Assembly (NCBI GenBank): GCA_026122225.1
Contig: JANEZZ010002683.1
Coordinates: forward strand, 1,116,001 to 1,180,000
Origin: Heloderma charlesbogerti
Lineage: Eukaryota; Chordata; Lepidosauria; Squamata; Helodermatidae
DNA: 64,000 nucleotides
Direction: 5' to 3'
The position numbers and the translations under genes were made by a program. Position 1 is the stretch's first letter; each line of letters opens with the position of its first letter. The notes under the pieces were generated by a model. The model ran no database searches, was not told the DNA's origin, and saw only the letters and a program-made list of their open reading frames with translations. Positions 8,686 through 20,539 of the stretch are shown piece by piece.

Positions 8686-11195
8686 ATTCTCACTCCTTTT
8701 CCCAAATTGACCTTGTGACATGGGTAAGCAGTGGTGAGGAGTGCTAGGAGCAGCTGAGGCCTCATTCTTGGTTCCCAGGTTTACAGGCAGCAATGAAGTC
8801 TTCAAGGATGCTTAGAGGCATGCATTGCCCCTGGGATCCCTGGGAATGGTAGTTTTTAGTTCATAAGGAGGAATTAAAAGTCACAGTGATCAGCCTTCAG
8901 GCAGAGGCTGCTGCTGCAAGGCCTTCCTCATGCCATCTACCATTTCAGGCTTGGCCTGAACTTCTAACATTGGTGCCATCACTACTTTTAATTCCATCAT
9001 AAATTTAATTCTTTCTACATTTCTGTTTCTTCCTCTCTCTCTCCCTCCCTCCCTCCTTCCCTCCCCCCTCCCCTTATTTTCTCCCCTACCCATTATTTTC
9101 CTTCTTCTAAAATGAAATTCCAAATGAACAAAAATGGGGGTAAGTCGGTGGTAGTGGTGCTCCTAGTGTTACCCACCATAGATCCAAGTGCAATCCACTT
9201 GTGGCATCTGATCCACCAGGTGAGGTCCAGTCCCTTTGAACTTTTGCCCTTGAAAGCATTTGTGGGGAGAAAGTAACACATGATGGCAAAGGGGAGGTTG
9301 TGTGCCATGATGCAAATAGCAACCAGTCTTTTGAACAAGCAGGCTTCAGATTCCCTTTCTTTCTTTTTACTCTTGATACCGAGTGTTCTCATCATAGACT
9401 AGGTCCCTAGCTGTCTGTTGCTAGAAGCTTCATTGTACTCTCATCAGGCTTGCTAACATAGACTACCTTTCTCCAAATTAAAAACAAAAACCATTCTGCA
9501 TTCTTGATTCAGTCACATCTGGTGAGGAAACAGCAGATTACAGCTTTGTGGCTCAGTTCTTTTGGCCACGGTCAAGCTTTCACTTCAGGCTCCATCACAT
9601 AGGTGGAGAATTCCACATCAATACTGGTGCTTTTCCCATCCGGTATCCTTGCGGGATTGGCTCACTCCCTTTAGATCACTGTCCTCATGTTATGTTTCAT
9701 TTCTTTCCTTTACACGGGGGTGGTGATGCTGCTTGGAGACATCACCACCTTTCCACCAAGAACCATTACACATGCCGGGGGCATTGCAATTATTCCTCCC
9801 TGGTTCCTGCCTCTTTCCCTCCCCTTGCATGTTACTGATGGTGGGGCTGTGAGTGACACGCAGACAGCCCTCCCCCATCATCCTGTGTTTCACCGATGTC
9901 TCTGCTTTTTACCCTGCCATTAACTCGACTGCTGGGAATGCAGAGCATGAGGGTGTCCCAGCAGGCTGGGATGCCACTACACCGGGCCTTTTTTCCCTTC
10001 TACAGAGGAACGTGCATCAGGGTTTCAGGGCACCCTTCCTTCCTTCCTGTAGTCCCTCCCTCTTCCTTGTTCCCCTCAAAGTGGCTGCTACGCAACTGCT
10101 CCTGAATCTTACTCTCACCCCAGCTTGCTAGGAGGTTGAAGGTTTCTTGGTAACGCCAAGATATGCCACAGCCATTGCAAGAGGGTGGAGTAACCTGAGG
10201 GGAGAACCAGTGATTTCTGTGGTCTCAGGCATTTGATAGCAGTGTAATGGCATGCTAGTGAAATGCCGCTCTGCCGTCTTGTTCTGAGGGCTGCAGGCCG
10301 GAAATGGCGAGGACCCAAAATGGTGCAGGCGCAGCAAGGTGACACACCCCACAGCCCATCATCACTGCCTTCGTCATCAGGAACCACCCACAGCCACCAG
10401 CACACACCAGTTTATTCACATTACAGGATAAATACACGGGCAGGCCACGGTGCTCCTGTTGCATGGACTGGAAAAATACCACATTTTTCCTGTTTGAGGA
10501 TAGGCAGGGGGAAATGGCGGGATAAGGACTGGAGAATGACAATGTCATGTAATGGACCCGCAAACTTCTGTGAGTGGCCAAACATGAATGTGCAGTAAAC
10601 TGCGGGTGTAGAGACGCCATTTGTGTACTTAACAGCACTTAGCATATTTTGTCTCCTAATTGTATACCAGGAGTTGTAGCCACATATCTGAGATGGACTG
10701 TGGTAAGAGAGGATTCTGGTGGCAAAGCCAAGAGCATCTGTGTCCCTTGGCAGGAGCCCAGTGTTTTCTTGGGCTTGACTTTGCTAGCCCTGTTGTTTCT
10801 TCCCACAAACAGGTTTTCTTTAGCCTGCACAGCTGCTGCCTCCAGATGTTGTGAAGTGAAGAAAGCTGGTATATTACCCACAGCTGCTGCAAGTTTTGCT
10901 CTACTATTCTGAATGTTTACATAACTCCACAACAGTTTAAGGGTTTGCCTTTTCATCGTGTACAGGACTGGTCCATTTCTGGACTCATTTGCAGAAGAGC
11001 CATGATTGAATAATGTAAGTAAATATTTTGAAATAAGGGGAGACTCAGAAACGATCTAGATGTGAGTTGTACTGATTTGCTCCAGTTCCTTTGTCAGTGC
11101 CATCAGCTCAAGTGTTGAATGGGCAGTTTTGAGTTTAAAATTCATATTCTTACTACAGAGATCCAAACGGAAGGAGGCAGCCTTGGAAGATATAG
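8686..11195. other. Long stretch without recognisable genes
   Basis: Contains a pyrimidine-rich tract (about 9033-9078, CTCCCTCCCTCC) and a short dispersed repeat at 10520-10612. The open frames (the longest, 127 codons, on the minus strand at 10255-10638) show no family motif, no neighbouring splice pattern and no codon pattern I would trust. Confidence 0.5.
10520..10612 (+). repeat. Dispersed repeat 'Y'
   Basis: ATGGACCCGCAAACTTCTGT and GAGTGGCCAAACATGAATG recur at 27735-27775 and 52505-52555. It ends GGGTGTAGAGACGCC, which resembles the GGGTGTCTCCAC termini of the element at 20818. It is probably one end of a non-autonomous DNA transposon. Confidence 0.6.
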
Positions 11196-11197
11196 GC

Positions 11198-11268
11198 AGT
11201 GCCATCCTATACACACTTGCCTGGGCGTAAGTAAGTACCACTGAACGCAACAGGGCTTACAAACTACC
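11198..11268. repeat. Short reptilian repeat (TTACTCCCAAGTAAG type)
   Basis: GCCATCCTATACACACTTGC and GTAAGTAAGTACCACTGAA match a dispersed short repeat also seen near 21120, 21385, 37535, 41612 and 49365. The complete form is self-complementary (CCTATACA...TGTATAGG), which suggests a short foldback element. Confidence 0.5.
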
Positions 11269-11589
11269 ACCCAATTAACACCCCAGCAGAGGCAGACGTC
11301 TTAAAGGAACAAGCTGGCAAAAAGGGCACAGAACTTGCTAAAGGAAGCAATAAGGCAGAGGCAACAATAAAATCAATGAACCTCATGAGGTGACAACTTG
11401 CTACTGATGAAACCATTTGCCCTGCCATCCTTCCAGATCAGGAAAAAGAACTGCAGCGACATGGCTCCACCCTATCCCTATTCTACACTCTCAGTAAATT
11501 TCACTAGTGGGACAGAAGATGTTTGGTATGGTGCCATTCATATCCAGCACTGCCAGAAAACACTCAGTAGCACTCTTCAGTGTCTTTAG

Positions 11590-11720
11590 CCTAGGGGTTG
11601 GCAACCTTTTTGTCCCTGAGGGCCACATGCAGAGCTGGATGGTGGGCTGGGGGAACATACATGTGCATACTCATGCATGCACACACACACACACACACAC
11701 ATGCACAGGGTGATGGGACT
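11590..11720 (+). mobile_element. Ancient hAT-type MITE fragment with a (CA)n run
   Basis: TAGGGGTTGGCAACCTTTTT followed by GAGGGCCACATG is the terminal signature of an old hAT-derived repeat common in reptiles. A simple (AC)n run of about 21 bp lies at 11680-11700. The far end is not identifiable. Confidence 0.55.
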
Positions 11721-11828
11721 GCTGGGGGAATGGTCCCGCCCCAGCGACCCTGAGCAGGAGTGCAGCATCAGCAACATAATTTGACACCTGCTTTAGCAAT
11801 GAGCTTTAAATTATAAATCCCTAAAGAG

Positions 11829-12603
11829 TAGGGATGTCAGAGAATTCCGCGACGGATCTCGGTGAGGCCGAATGCCAGTGCATTTGGCCCCCAGAAATCT
11901 GTGGCGGAACGGCCTGCCACCCCCCTGCGGATCCCCCCCGGGACGAGACTTACCTGGGGCGGATGTTCCGGGCGGCTGGTCTTCCAACTGGCTGCTGCCG
12001 CTGCCATTTGCAATCTGGAGGTGTTTTTTTTTTACAGAGACGTGATAGGCTACGTAAAGATTTACGTAGCCTATCACAGCTGGGTTGGAAAAAAAAAAAA
12101 CCCGTACGCAAATGGCGGCGGCTACAGCCACCGCCATTTGCGTTCCTTATTTTTGGCCATCTTAGTCTACGTAAATATTTACGTAGACTATTACGGCGAA
12201 AATAAAGGGGAACGCAAATAGCGTAGCAGGCGCTAATTGCATTCCCGTTTATTTTTGCCGTAATAGTCTACATAAATATTTACGTAGACTAAGACGGCCA
12301 AAAATAAGGAACGCAAATGGCGGCAGCCATAGCCGCCGCCTTTTGCATACGCGGGGGGGGGGGTTGGGGGGGGGTTTACCCAGAGCCCTCCGCGGCTGGA
12401 AATCCAGCTGCGGACGGCTCTGGCCTGGGCCTGGCCAGCTGCTCCGCAGAGCCGCCACAGAGCACAGCTGGTCGTTCAAGGATTCTGGGGGGGAGGAACG
12501 GATCTCCTCCCCCCCGTTGAGGATTCTGGGGGGAGGGATGGAACACCTCCCCCCCCCCATAAACATAATCCGCAGAAAGGTAAGTGACTTTCGTACATCC
12601 CTA
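11829..12603 (+). mobile_element. Palindromic hAT-like element (A left, B right)
   Basis: Starts TAGGGATGTCAGAGAATTCC and ends GGTAAGTGACTTTCGTACAT plus CCCTA. It shows the A hairpin (CCGCGACGGATCTCGG arm), a GTGATAGGCTACGTAAAG palindrome at about 12043-12077, a macro-palindrome at about 12104-12352 centred near 12227, and a C-rich B arm. Flanks CTAAAGAG and CAAGAGTC look like one 8-bp duplication shifted by small indels. No coding capacity. Confidence 0.85.
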
Positions 12604-13296
12604 CAAGAGTCTAGGTCCTGTGGGCTGTGGTGTTGTTGAGGTGGGCTACCTGCTCACTGCTGCCACCTGCCGAAGAAAAATCCTGGTGTGTGCCTGCTGG
12701 CAGGGAGCCTCTGGCCCAACCAGGTTCTAGTGATCACAGTCCATGGCTAATACCACTGTTCTGCTTGCTGTGGACTATGGGAGGGGGAGGAAGCAGCTGA
12801 AGCCGCAGTGGGGAGGCAGAGGCGAGTCTGTGGTAAGGCTGGTACATCGCTGTCATCACTCCTTTGTCCTTCCAGAAGGCTCCACCATTTCCTGCTGTAG
12901 AATCAGTCTCTCTTTCTCTAAAAAAATGTCTGTGCAGGCATGTAGGCAGAAACACTCCCCTTGTTTCGCCCCCTGGGCTTGTCAGCCTCTCCTCAGCTTG
13001 CCCTTGCCTGAGGCCTCTGCAGGCTTGATAGGTTGTCTGGCAGGCCAAAATTGGCCCATTGGCTGGAGGTTCCCCATCCCTGGGGTAATAGCGGGGGGGG
13101 GGGTGCTCAGTTGGAGGATCAGGTGGTCTATACATATGATCTTGGGCTACTGGGTTCAAGTTCTGAACCAGCCACAGGGGCTTCTTGAGGACAGGGCCCA
13201 TGTATATGGCTCCTTTGTAGACAGAGTTGCAGACTCATAACCTACCCACCTCCAGCTTATGATAAATCTTGGCTTTTTTCAGCATGAAATAACTGG
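12604..13296. other. No recognisable gene
   Basis: Mixed-composition DNA. Open frames of 155-165 codons overlap on both strands, the pattern of chance open frames in moderately G/C-rich DNA rather than of a conserved exon. A (G)n run lies near 13092. Confidence 0.5.
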
Positions 13297-13304
13297 TGCA
13301 AATT

Positions 13305-13937
13305 TAGGGATGTGCAAAAGTCACTTGCCTTTTCGAAGGGGTGATTCGCGGTGGGGGGGAGGCGCTCCGCACCTCGCCCCGAAATCCTAACTCGGCTGGC
13401 TCTGCTCTGCGGCAACTCCGCGGAGCCACCGGCTGAGTGCATTCGCAGGCATGCGGAGCCTGCGGACGCAAATGGTGGCGGCTATGGCGGCTGCCATTTG
13501 TGTTCCTGTTTTTTTGCCGTGATAGGCTACATAAATATTTACATAGCCTATCACGGCAAAAAAACACGGGCGCAAATGGCAGTGGCTACAGCGGCCACCA
13601 TTTGCATTCCCTTTTTTTGCCGTGATAGGCTACGTAAATATTTATGTAGCCTATCATGGCCTCTGCAGGGACACAAATGTTATCCCTGCGTTAGCTGTGT
13701 TAGCCTATGTAAGTATTTACGTAGCCTATCACGGCAAAAATGGGGAAGCGAATGGCAGCCGCAGACACCTGCCATTCGCAAAGCAGCGTGAACGGCACCA
13801 GGTAAGTACTCCGTTTCATGTGCCTTTCGCGGGGTGGTGAGGCGGGGGGGGCTTCGTTCCACCACAGATTTCAGGGGGCCGAATGCACTGGCATTTGGCC
13901 TCACTGAGATCCGTGGCAGAATCCTCTGACGTCCCTA
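13305..13937 (-). mobile_element. Palindromic hAT-like element (B left, A right), 'alternating' subfamily
   Basis: Starts TAGGGATGTGCAAAAGTCAC and ends ATCCTCTGACGTCCCTA, flanked by perfect TGCAAATT duplications (13297-13304 and 13938-13945). The interior alternates GTGATAGGCTACATAAAT-type palindromes with GCAAATGG-type palindromes and lacks the large macro-palindrome. CAGGTAAGTACTCC lies at about 13798 before the A arm. The A hairpin has CCGAATGCACTGGCATTTGG at its apex. Confidence 0.92.
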
Positions 13938-13945
13938 TGCAAATT

Positions 13946-14749
13946 AGATGCAGCATGGCTGGACCAACTGCCCTAATCAGGTCAGAGGGTGTGAGCGAGC
14001 CCTCATCCCAACCTGGCTCTGGGGTGATGCAGCTGAGGCAAAACTCCAGAAGGTAGTGTGGTAGAACCCCTATGAACAGTGCTGAGATTAACATTCAAGA
14101 ACAAGTAAGAAATCCATGCAAGCAGCATCTGTTCTGTGCACACACAGAGCACGTACACCTCGCACAGCACAGATCGAAGCTCGGATCCCTTGAGAGCCCC
14201 CAGGATATGAGTGTGCAGCAGCTTGCTGCAACCACGCCAGTCCTTTGCAAGATCTGCTCATATCAAGCTAACAAGCTTCCAGCTGAATATGTCCAGCAGC
14301 CACATGAGGCTGGAAGTGGCATCCCCCTGCCCCAGCAGTGGCCCTTAGTGCCTTATCCCTGAGAGCCACAAATCAGGGGAAGGAAGCGGAGGGAGGGTTA
14401 AGACCCAAGAGGTTTGGTTGTATAGGAGTGGGAAGGACAGAGCTTATAAAGATGGGCAGAATCAGTGTCTGTAGCCTTTGGTGAGCATGTTCCTGTATGC
14501 TTCTCCTTTTATCTCCTCCCCACCCCCGCTTTCCTTCAGTTTTCATTGCGCTCCTCCACAGCACTCAAAGGAGATGCAGCAGCTGTGGCCCACGGGCAGG
14601 CAAGTTTGTCCATCCATCCATCCATCCATCCATCCATCCATCCATCCATCTGTCCAAAGAGCTGTAGGAAGCCCCAGAATCAAAATCCTTGCAAAGAAAT
14701 AGCAGGGAAGGGAAGGAGGAGGAAAACCACGGACGGGGAGAAGGGCGAG
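13946..14749. other. Unassigned DNA with a (CATC)n microsatellite
   Basis: About ten CATC units lie at 14608-14651. No coding signal or known repeat is recognisable in the remainder. Confidence 0.55.
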
Positions 14750-15720
14750 TGCTTATTATTTGTTTGTTTACTACTTAGATTTATATACTACTTTCTACAG
14801 AATCATCAAAATAGTGAACATACAATGTCTTACCATCAAAACAACAATACAATAAAATAATAAAACTACACAACAATAAAAATGCTAATTGGCATTACAA
14901 CTCCACACTCTACTATGTGTCACTGACCATAGCTGACTGGGTCACACTTCAGGGAATGCCTGTATGAACAGATGGGTCTTGAGAAGACATTGGAGGGAGT
15001 AATCCTATGTGGATTGACAGACACCTCCGAGTCCAGGGGCGACTGCCTATCCAGTGCAGGGTGGGAGGAGTGGTGGGGAGCGGATCTCCTCCTCTCTCCC
15101 CCCGCCCTGCTTTCACAGCTAGGCAGCTGATTTCACTTGTGTAGCCGAGGGACCTTGGGGCATGAGAAGCGGCAGCCGGACGACACATAGGATGTGTCGT
15201 ACCAGCATTTCTGACCTCCTCGCCCCTGCCTGCCCCCAGGAATGCCCCGTTTTCACCACTTGGCGCTGCTCTTATGAGTGCAGAGCCGATCCGTGCTGCC
15301 TACAAGGCGGTGTGGGAGGGGGTGGGGGTCGGTTCTCCAGTAACCAACCTTGGAGTGCAGGATCCGAGGTCAGTTCCTGGGAACTGACCTATCCTATGAC
15401 TGTCTAGCCGCTGACTAGCAGCCATAGGATTGCACCCTAAATGTCAGAACTGTGGGGGCCTGTCTAAAGTCAGTTGGTAAAGCATTCCTGAAGGTGGGCA
15501 CTGCAACACTAAATGCTCTACTGCAAGTGCTCCTGAGGCGAACCTCAGGATCATGTGGCGCTCTCAGAAGTGCTCCCTCCGATGATGGCAGAGATCGGGC
15601 CATCAGAGTGAGGTGGTCCCTGAAGCAAGTTATTGAGGACTGTATATGTTAACACCTTAAACCTGGCCCAGTAGCTGATTGGTAGCCCGTGCCAGTGCAC
15701 CCGTCACAAAAAATGAAATA
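14750..15720. repeat. Retroposon tail debris split by an element with CCTATG inverted ends
   Basis: AT-rich tail-like DNA at 14755-14890 and GTATATGTTAACACCTTAAA near 15640 are typical of old retroposon sequence. Between them, 15002-15436 starts TAATCCTATG and ends CATAGGATTGCA, a short inverted pair that may bound a separate non-autonomous element. No reading frame is supported. Confidence 0.4.
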
Positions 15721-15959
15721 GGAGGGGGTAGATGATGGATGTGAAGCGGAAGGACTTGAACATCCAGCATTTTCCAAGCAAGCACCCAATGCTACGCTCT
15801 CCCAGGCCCCACAGACTCCCTTAAAACTCTTTTAACATTCCTGCTCTTGGGAGAGAACTAGCAAAGAGCACTGAACAATCCTTCAACATCCCTCCCTTAA
15901 AGCACTGGGAGTAGAGAAATCTGGAAAGGGGGAGGAGTTAGCTGCAAGGTGTGTTTGTC

Positions 15960-16599
15960 ACCTGACTTTACCTGGGGCTCTGATTGCAGGCTTTTTTCAT
16001 CTCCTTCCCATCCAGGTCATATAAAGCTTGGGCCTGGACAAAGACACAATCCAGCAGATTAGGGATCCTGCTGGTGTCCCGCCAACCCTGCTACCCATCA
16101 GTCTCCCTGCCTGAGCTGATGGAGGTGGCCTTGGGCCTGGTGTTGAGGATCCCTAGGATGATGGCTCTGGGGGATTTCCATTTCCATCAGATCACGGGCA
16201 GCTCAGGACTTCTGGCTGCCTTGACAACCATGAGGCTGTCCCAACATGTCACTGGCCCAGTGCATGTAGGAGGACACACTTTTGATCTGGTTTTCTCAAC
16301 TGGGCAGGAGGATGGTGATCTGGAATTGGGGGGATTAATATCTGTCCCCTTGTCATGGTCAGATCACTTCCTGCTGAGGTTTAGACTCTCAGCAGCCTTT
16401 CCTCTCTGTGAGGGTGGGGGACCCTCGGAGGCTGATGGATTCCAGGGGGCTCTGGGGGATTTTCCTGCTGGTATGGCTGGTACTCCTGTCAAAGCCCTGG
16501 TTACTCTGTGGAATGCAGAGATGACTCGGGCGGTCGACACATTCATTCCCAAGCGCCCCCTCCCTCTGAGCAGAGCCCAGGCAGGTCCTTGGTATACAC
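15960..16599 (+). pseudogene. LINE (CR1/L2/L3 group) endonuclease domain
   Basis: An open frame carries endonuclease motifs of these LINEs: ALGDFHFH (about 16164-16190), then GHTFDLVFS (about 16270-16300) and SWSDHFLL (about 16350-16375). In intact elements this apurinic-like endonuclease nicks the target DNA that primes reverse transcription. The frame is cut at 16599 by a hAT insertion and the apparent continuation to 16895 is transposon DNA. The N-terminal catalytic residues are not clearly present, so the copy is dead. The element continues at 17238 and 18640. Confidence 0.85.
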
Positions 16600-17229
16600 T
16601 AGGGGTGTATGAAACACTTACCTGGTTCCACTGGGGCCATCGGCAGTGGGGGGGGAGGCACTCTGCCCCCCCAAATCCTCCTCAGCCAGCTCTGCTCCGC
16701 AGCAACTCCGCAGAGCCACTGGCCGGGGCCGCCCGCAGCTGGACCTCCATCCGCTGCTGGGCTGCGGCCGCAAATGGCATAGCGGCTGCCATAGCCATGA
16801 TAGGCTATGTATATATTTACATAGCCTATCATGGCAAAAGGCAGGAACGCATATGGCGGCCGCTACGCCATTTGCATCCCTGCCTTTCGCCATGATAGGC
16901 TACGTAAATATATACGTAGCCTATTACGGCTACCGCAGGGATGCAAATGGCGGCCGGTACACCATTTGTGCCCCTGTGTTAGCCGTGATAGGCTACGTAG
17001 ATACTTACGTAGCCTATCACAGCTTGGCAGGGACGAAAATGGTGGCCGGCATAGCAGCCGCAGCCCAGCAGCAGCCGGAAGACCACCCGGAGCTACCGCC
17101 GGAGCTACTGCCAGAGCCACTGCCGTTGCCAGGTAGGCTCCGTCCCGAGGGGATTTCACGGGGTGGCAGGGGGGATTGCCCCATTCCACCATGGACTCCG
17201 GAGTCTGGCGGAATTCTCCAACATCCCTA
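16600..17229 (-). mobile_element. Palindromic hAT-like element in the LINE (B left, A right)
   Basis: Starts TAGGGGTGTATGAAACACTT and ends GGCGGAATTCTCCAACATCC plus CTA. It is flanked by perfect GTATACAC duplications (16592-16599, 17230-17237), which fit the loose hAT target pattern nTnnnnAn. The interior is of the alternating type, with ATGATAGGCTATGTATAT, ATGATAGGCTACGTAAAT and GTGATAGGCTACGTAGAT palindromes separated by GCAAATGGC palindromes. Confidence 0.93.
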
Positions 17230-17237
17230 GTATACAC

Positions 17238-17717
17238 CTGGGCTGAGGGCAATGAAGCAGGAGGGATGACGGTCAGAATGCAGGTGGAAGAAGACTCATG
17301 CCAAGTCCAACCAAGCACAGGTTAGTGCTCATTATTGAGCCTACTCTGTGGTGGAGAGGGTGGCAAAGAAAATTCTTTTCCACCTGCACTGCATCTTCTC
17401 AGGGTCATCCAGCAGAGCTTTTTCTGAGTGGTTTATGGCCTTTTGCAATCTGGGGCATGGTGGAACCCTCAGTAGCACACTGTAAGAAGTTTGCGTGGCA
17501 TTTTGAAGATAAAGTCGCTTGCAATTGTCACTACTTGGACATTATACTTAGTGCAGTTCTACTAGTAGAGGTGTCCAGAGCACCATCTGGTTCAGTTTTA
17601 TTGGATGAGTTTCTGTTGTTGAGGCACGAGGATGCAGACAAGGTGCTTGGCCAAGTCCGGTCAACCACCTGTGTGCTTGACCCTTGCCTGTCATGGCTTA
17701 TTACATCTAATAGGGAG
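17238..17717 (+). pseudogene. LINE segment between endonuclease and reverse transcriptase
   Basis: Continues the LINE after the first hAT copy. Frame shifts are present, but LVLIIEPTLWWRGWQRKFF and EVSRAPSGSVLLDEF-like stretches are the linker region of this LINE group. It ends with LITSNREG-coding DNA, which resumes exactly at 18640 after the second insertion. It is decayed, with no catalytic motif. Confidence 0.7.
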
Positions 17718-18631
17718 TAGAAATGTATGAAAGTCACTTACCTTTTTGTGGATCTGCTTCACGGTGGGGGGGGAGGTGCGCCGTCCCTCCCCCCAGAGTC
17801 CTGCCTGGCCGGCTCCGCTCCGCAGGGATTCCGCGGAGCCACTAGCTGGCTCCGCCAGCAGCCGGACATCCGGCTGCTGGGCAGCAAAGACGCAAATAGC
17901 GGCTGCCATAGCCACCACCGTTTGCATCCCTGTATTCAAACGTGATAGGCTACGTAAAGACTTACATACGTCTGGGTAAAAACTTACGTAGCCTATCACG
18001 TCTGGGTAAAAAAAACCAAAAACGTGTATGCAAATGGCGGCAGCTACGGCCGCCGCCATTTGCATTCCTTATTTTTCGTCGTCTTAGTCTACGTAAATAT
18101 TTACGTAGACTATTACGGCGAAAATAAAGGGGAATGCAAATGGCGTAGTGGGCACTATTTGCGTTCCTTTTTGATTCCCCGTTTTAGCCTACGTAAATAT
18201 TTACATAGGCTAAAACAGCGAATCAAAAAGGGATGCAAATAGCTCCCGCTACACCATTTGCGTTCCCCTTTATTTTTGCCGTAATAGTCTAAGTAAATAT
18301 TAACGTAGACTAAGGCGGCGAAAAATAAGGAACGCAAATGGCGGCGGCCGTAGCCGCTGCCATTTGCATATGCATTTTTTTTTAACCCAGACATGATAGG
18401 CTATGTAAGTTTTTACGTAGCTATCACGTCTATGTAAAAAAAAACACACACACATAAACAACCAGACTGCAAATGGCGGTGGCGGCAGCCGGTCAGAAGA
18501 CCAGCCGCCGCCGCCCGGAACATCCGCCCCAGGTAAGTCTTGTCCCGGGGGGGATCTGCAGGGGGCAGGGAGTGGCAGGCTGTTCCGCCATGGATTTTGG
18601 GGATCCGTGGCAGAATTCTCTGACCTCCCTA
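17718..18631 (-). mobile_element. Palindromic hAT-like element, large subfamily, in the LINE (B left, A right)
   Basis: Starts TAGAAATGTATGAAAGTCAC and ends TTCTCTGACCTCCCTA, flanked by perfect ATAGGGAG duplications (17710-17717, 18632-18639). It carries the expanded macro-palindrome at about 18023-18375, centred near 18199 on a GTTTTAGCCTACGTAAAT palindrome. That is one palindromic layer more than the small form. CCCCAGGTAAGTCTTG lies at about 18527. The A arm is shortened. No ORF. Confidence 0.93.
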
Positions 18632-18639
18632 ATAGGGAG

Positions 18640-20215
18640 GGAATGTCCGGCTGGGTCCAGGAGGTTATTTGAGAGAGGGAGTGGTGCTAGCAACTTTAAA
18701 GGAGGCAGTTATTAGGCCACTCCTGGAAAAGCCTAATCTGGACCCAGAAGATGTTAATTATAGGCCAGTTGCTAATATCCCCTTCTTGGGCAAGGTGCTT
18801 GAGCGGGTGGTTGCTGGCCAACTCCAGGGGCTTTTGAATGAAATGGGTTATCTAAATCCATTACGATCAGCCTTCAGACCTGGATCTGGAACAGAACTAC
18901 CTTGGTTGCTCTGTGGGGTGACCTTTCCCAGGAGAGGGACAGGAGGAGTGTGACCCTGTGGATTCTCTTGGACCTTTCAGCATCTTTTGATACCAGCAAC
19001 CATAGGCTACCTAGGCTGGGAGTTGGAGGCACTGCACTGCAGTGGCTCTGCTCCTACTTGGATGGCCGATTCCAGAAGGTGGTGCTGGGGGATTACTGCT
19101 CTGTGCCTTGGCAGTTGTGCTTTGGGGTTGCACAGGGCTCTATTTTATCCCCCATGCTGTTCAACGTTTACATGAAACTGCTGGGGGAGGTTATCTGGTG
19201 ATATGGGCTGAGGTGTCACCAATATACAGATGACACCCAGCTCCATCTCTCCTTTTCATCAAATTCAGGTGAGGCAGTGGATGTTCTGAACATCCATTGG
19301 CTGGGTGTAGTAATGGACTGGATGAGTGCCAATAAGCTGAGACTCAGTCCAGACCGCACAGAGGTACTTTAGTGAGTGATTCATCTGCCTGGCTAAATGA
19401 TGCTCAGCTTGTTCTGGAGGGGGTTGCATTCCCCCTAAAAGGTCAGGTTCATAGTTTGGCGGTGCTCCTGGACCCAGAACTGTCACTCAAGGCACAGGTG
19501 GCACAGAGCACCTTTTATCAGCTTAGGCTGGTATACCAACTATTACTGCAATGCGTTATACATGAGGCTGCCTTTGAAAACAGCCCAGAAACTTCAGCCA
19601 GTCCAAAATAGGGCACAAGACTGCTAATAGGGAGTGGCCAAAGTGATCATATTTTGCCAGTACTTTTCCATCTGCACTGGCTGCCAGTCCATTTCTGACC
19701 CTGATTCCAAGTGCTGGTACGAACATTCAAAGCCCTTAATGGCTTGAGGCCGGGCTACCTGAAGGATCATCTCCTCCCATATACACCTGCCTGGATCCCA
19801 AGATCATATTCAAGGGTCCTTCTCCATCAGTCCTCACCAAAGGAAGAGAGGGAGGTGGCTACTAAGAAGAGGGACTTTTCTGGTCTGGTACTCTGGTTGT
19901 GGAATGACTTCCCAGAGAGGTTTGCCTGGTGCCTACATTGTGCTCATTTTGGCACCAGTGACGACCCCTTTATTCTCCCAGGCATATTAGTTTTTCAGTT
20001 GGTTTTATATCTGGTATTGTATTTTACATTTTTGCATTGCTACTAGCTTCTGTTTGGTTGTTATTTTTATATTGTCGTTTTAAACATGTTTATGTTGCAT
20101 TTAACCGTCTGTACTTTATTGTCTTGTATTTTATGGTTTTAATTGCTGTGAACTGCCCAGACACCTTCAGTTATTGGGCGGTATTAAAATGCAATATCTA
20201 AATAAATACCATTCA
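18640..20215 (+). pseudogene. LINE (CR1/L2/L3 group) reverse-transcriptase domain and 3' end
   Basis: Continues the LINE begun at 15960. Motifs in order: EAVIRPLLEKPNLDPED, NYRPVANIPFLGKVLERVV, FRPGSGTE, LLDLSASFDTSNH, GVAQGSILSPMLFNVYMK, then the catalytic box as YTDDTQLHLS (about 19219-19250) and a KLRLSPD-like segment. Small deletions shift the frame. The 3' end has TGGGCGGTATTAAAATGCAA and an AAATAAATA tail at about 20175-20215. With the two hAT copies removed, the LINE relic is about 2.7 kb. Confidence 0.85.
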
Positions 20216-20539
20216 CTGTGATTAGAAGCTAGAGCTGGCAGTCTCAAAAATATACTCCTCCTCTCCACCTCCAGCCTCCTCACCTTGGTGAGTTCCTTAC
20301 GTGAAGAGCTTGGGGAAACAATTTTTGGGGACATGCTGTGTCCCTATGAATATACATTGCTAATGAATTGTCTGGCGTGTTCAGATTTGGAGGAGTCTCA
20401 CTTCAATTTGTACATCTCCCAGATCTGTCTGAATCAGCCCTATTTGGTTCAGGATTCAGTCAAATCCAAAACACAGCCCTAGTACAAATAGAAGTGATAC
20501 TGTTACACCTGGGTCTCCCCTGGTGCAACTGAGAAAAAC

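Noticed and set aside
11680..11700. (AC)n and other short microsatellites as regulatory sites
   Set aside because: Simple repeats without a nearby gene; no regulatory role can be supported.
12743..13240. 165-codon plus-strand frame and 155-codon minus-strand frame
   Set aside because: They overlap on opposite strands and show no motif, domain or splice support. They look like chance open frames.
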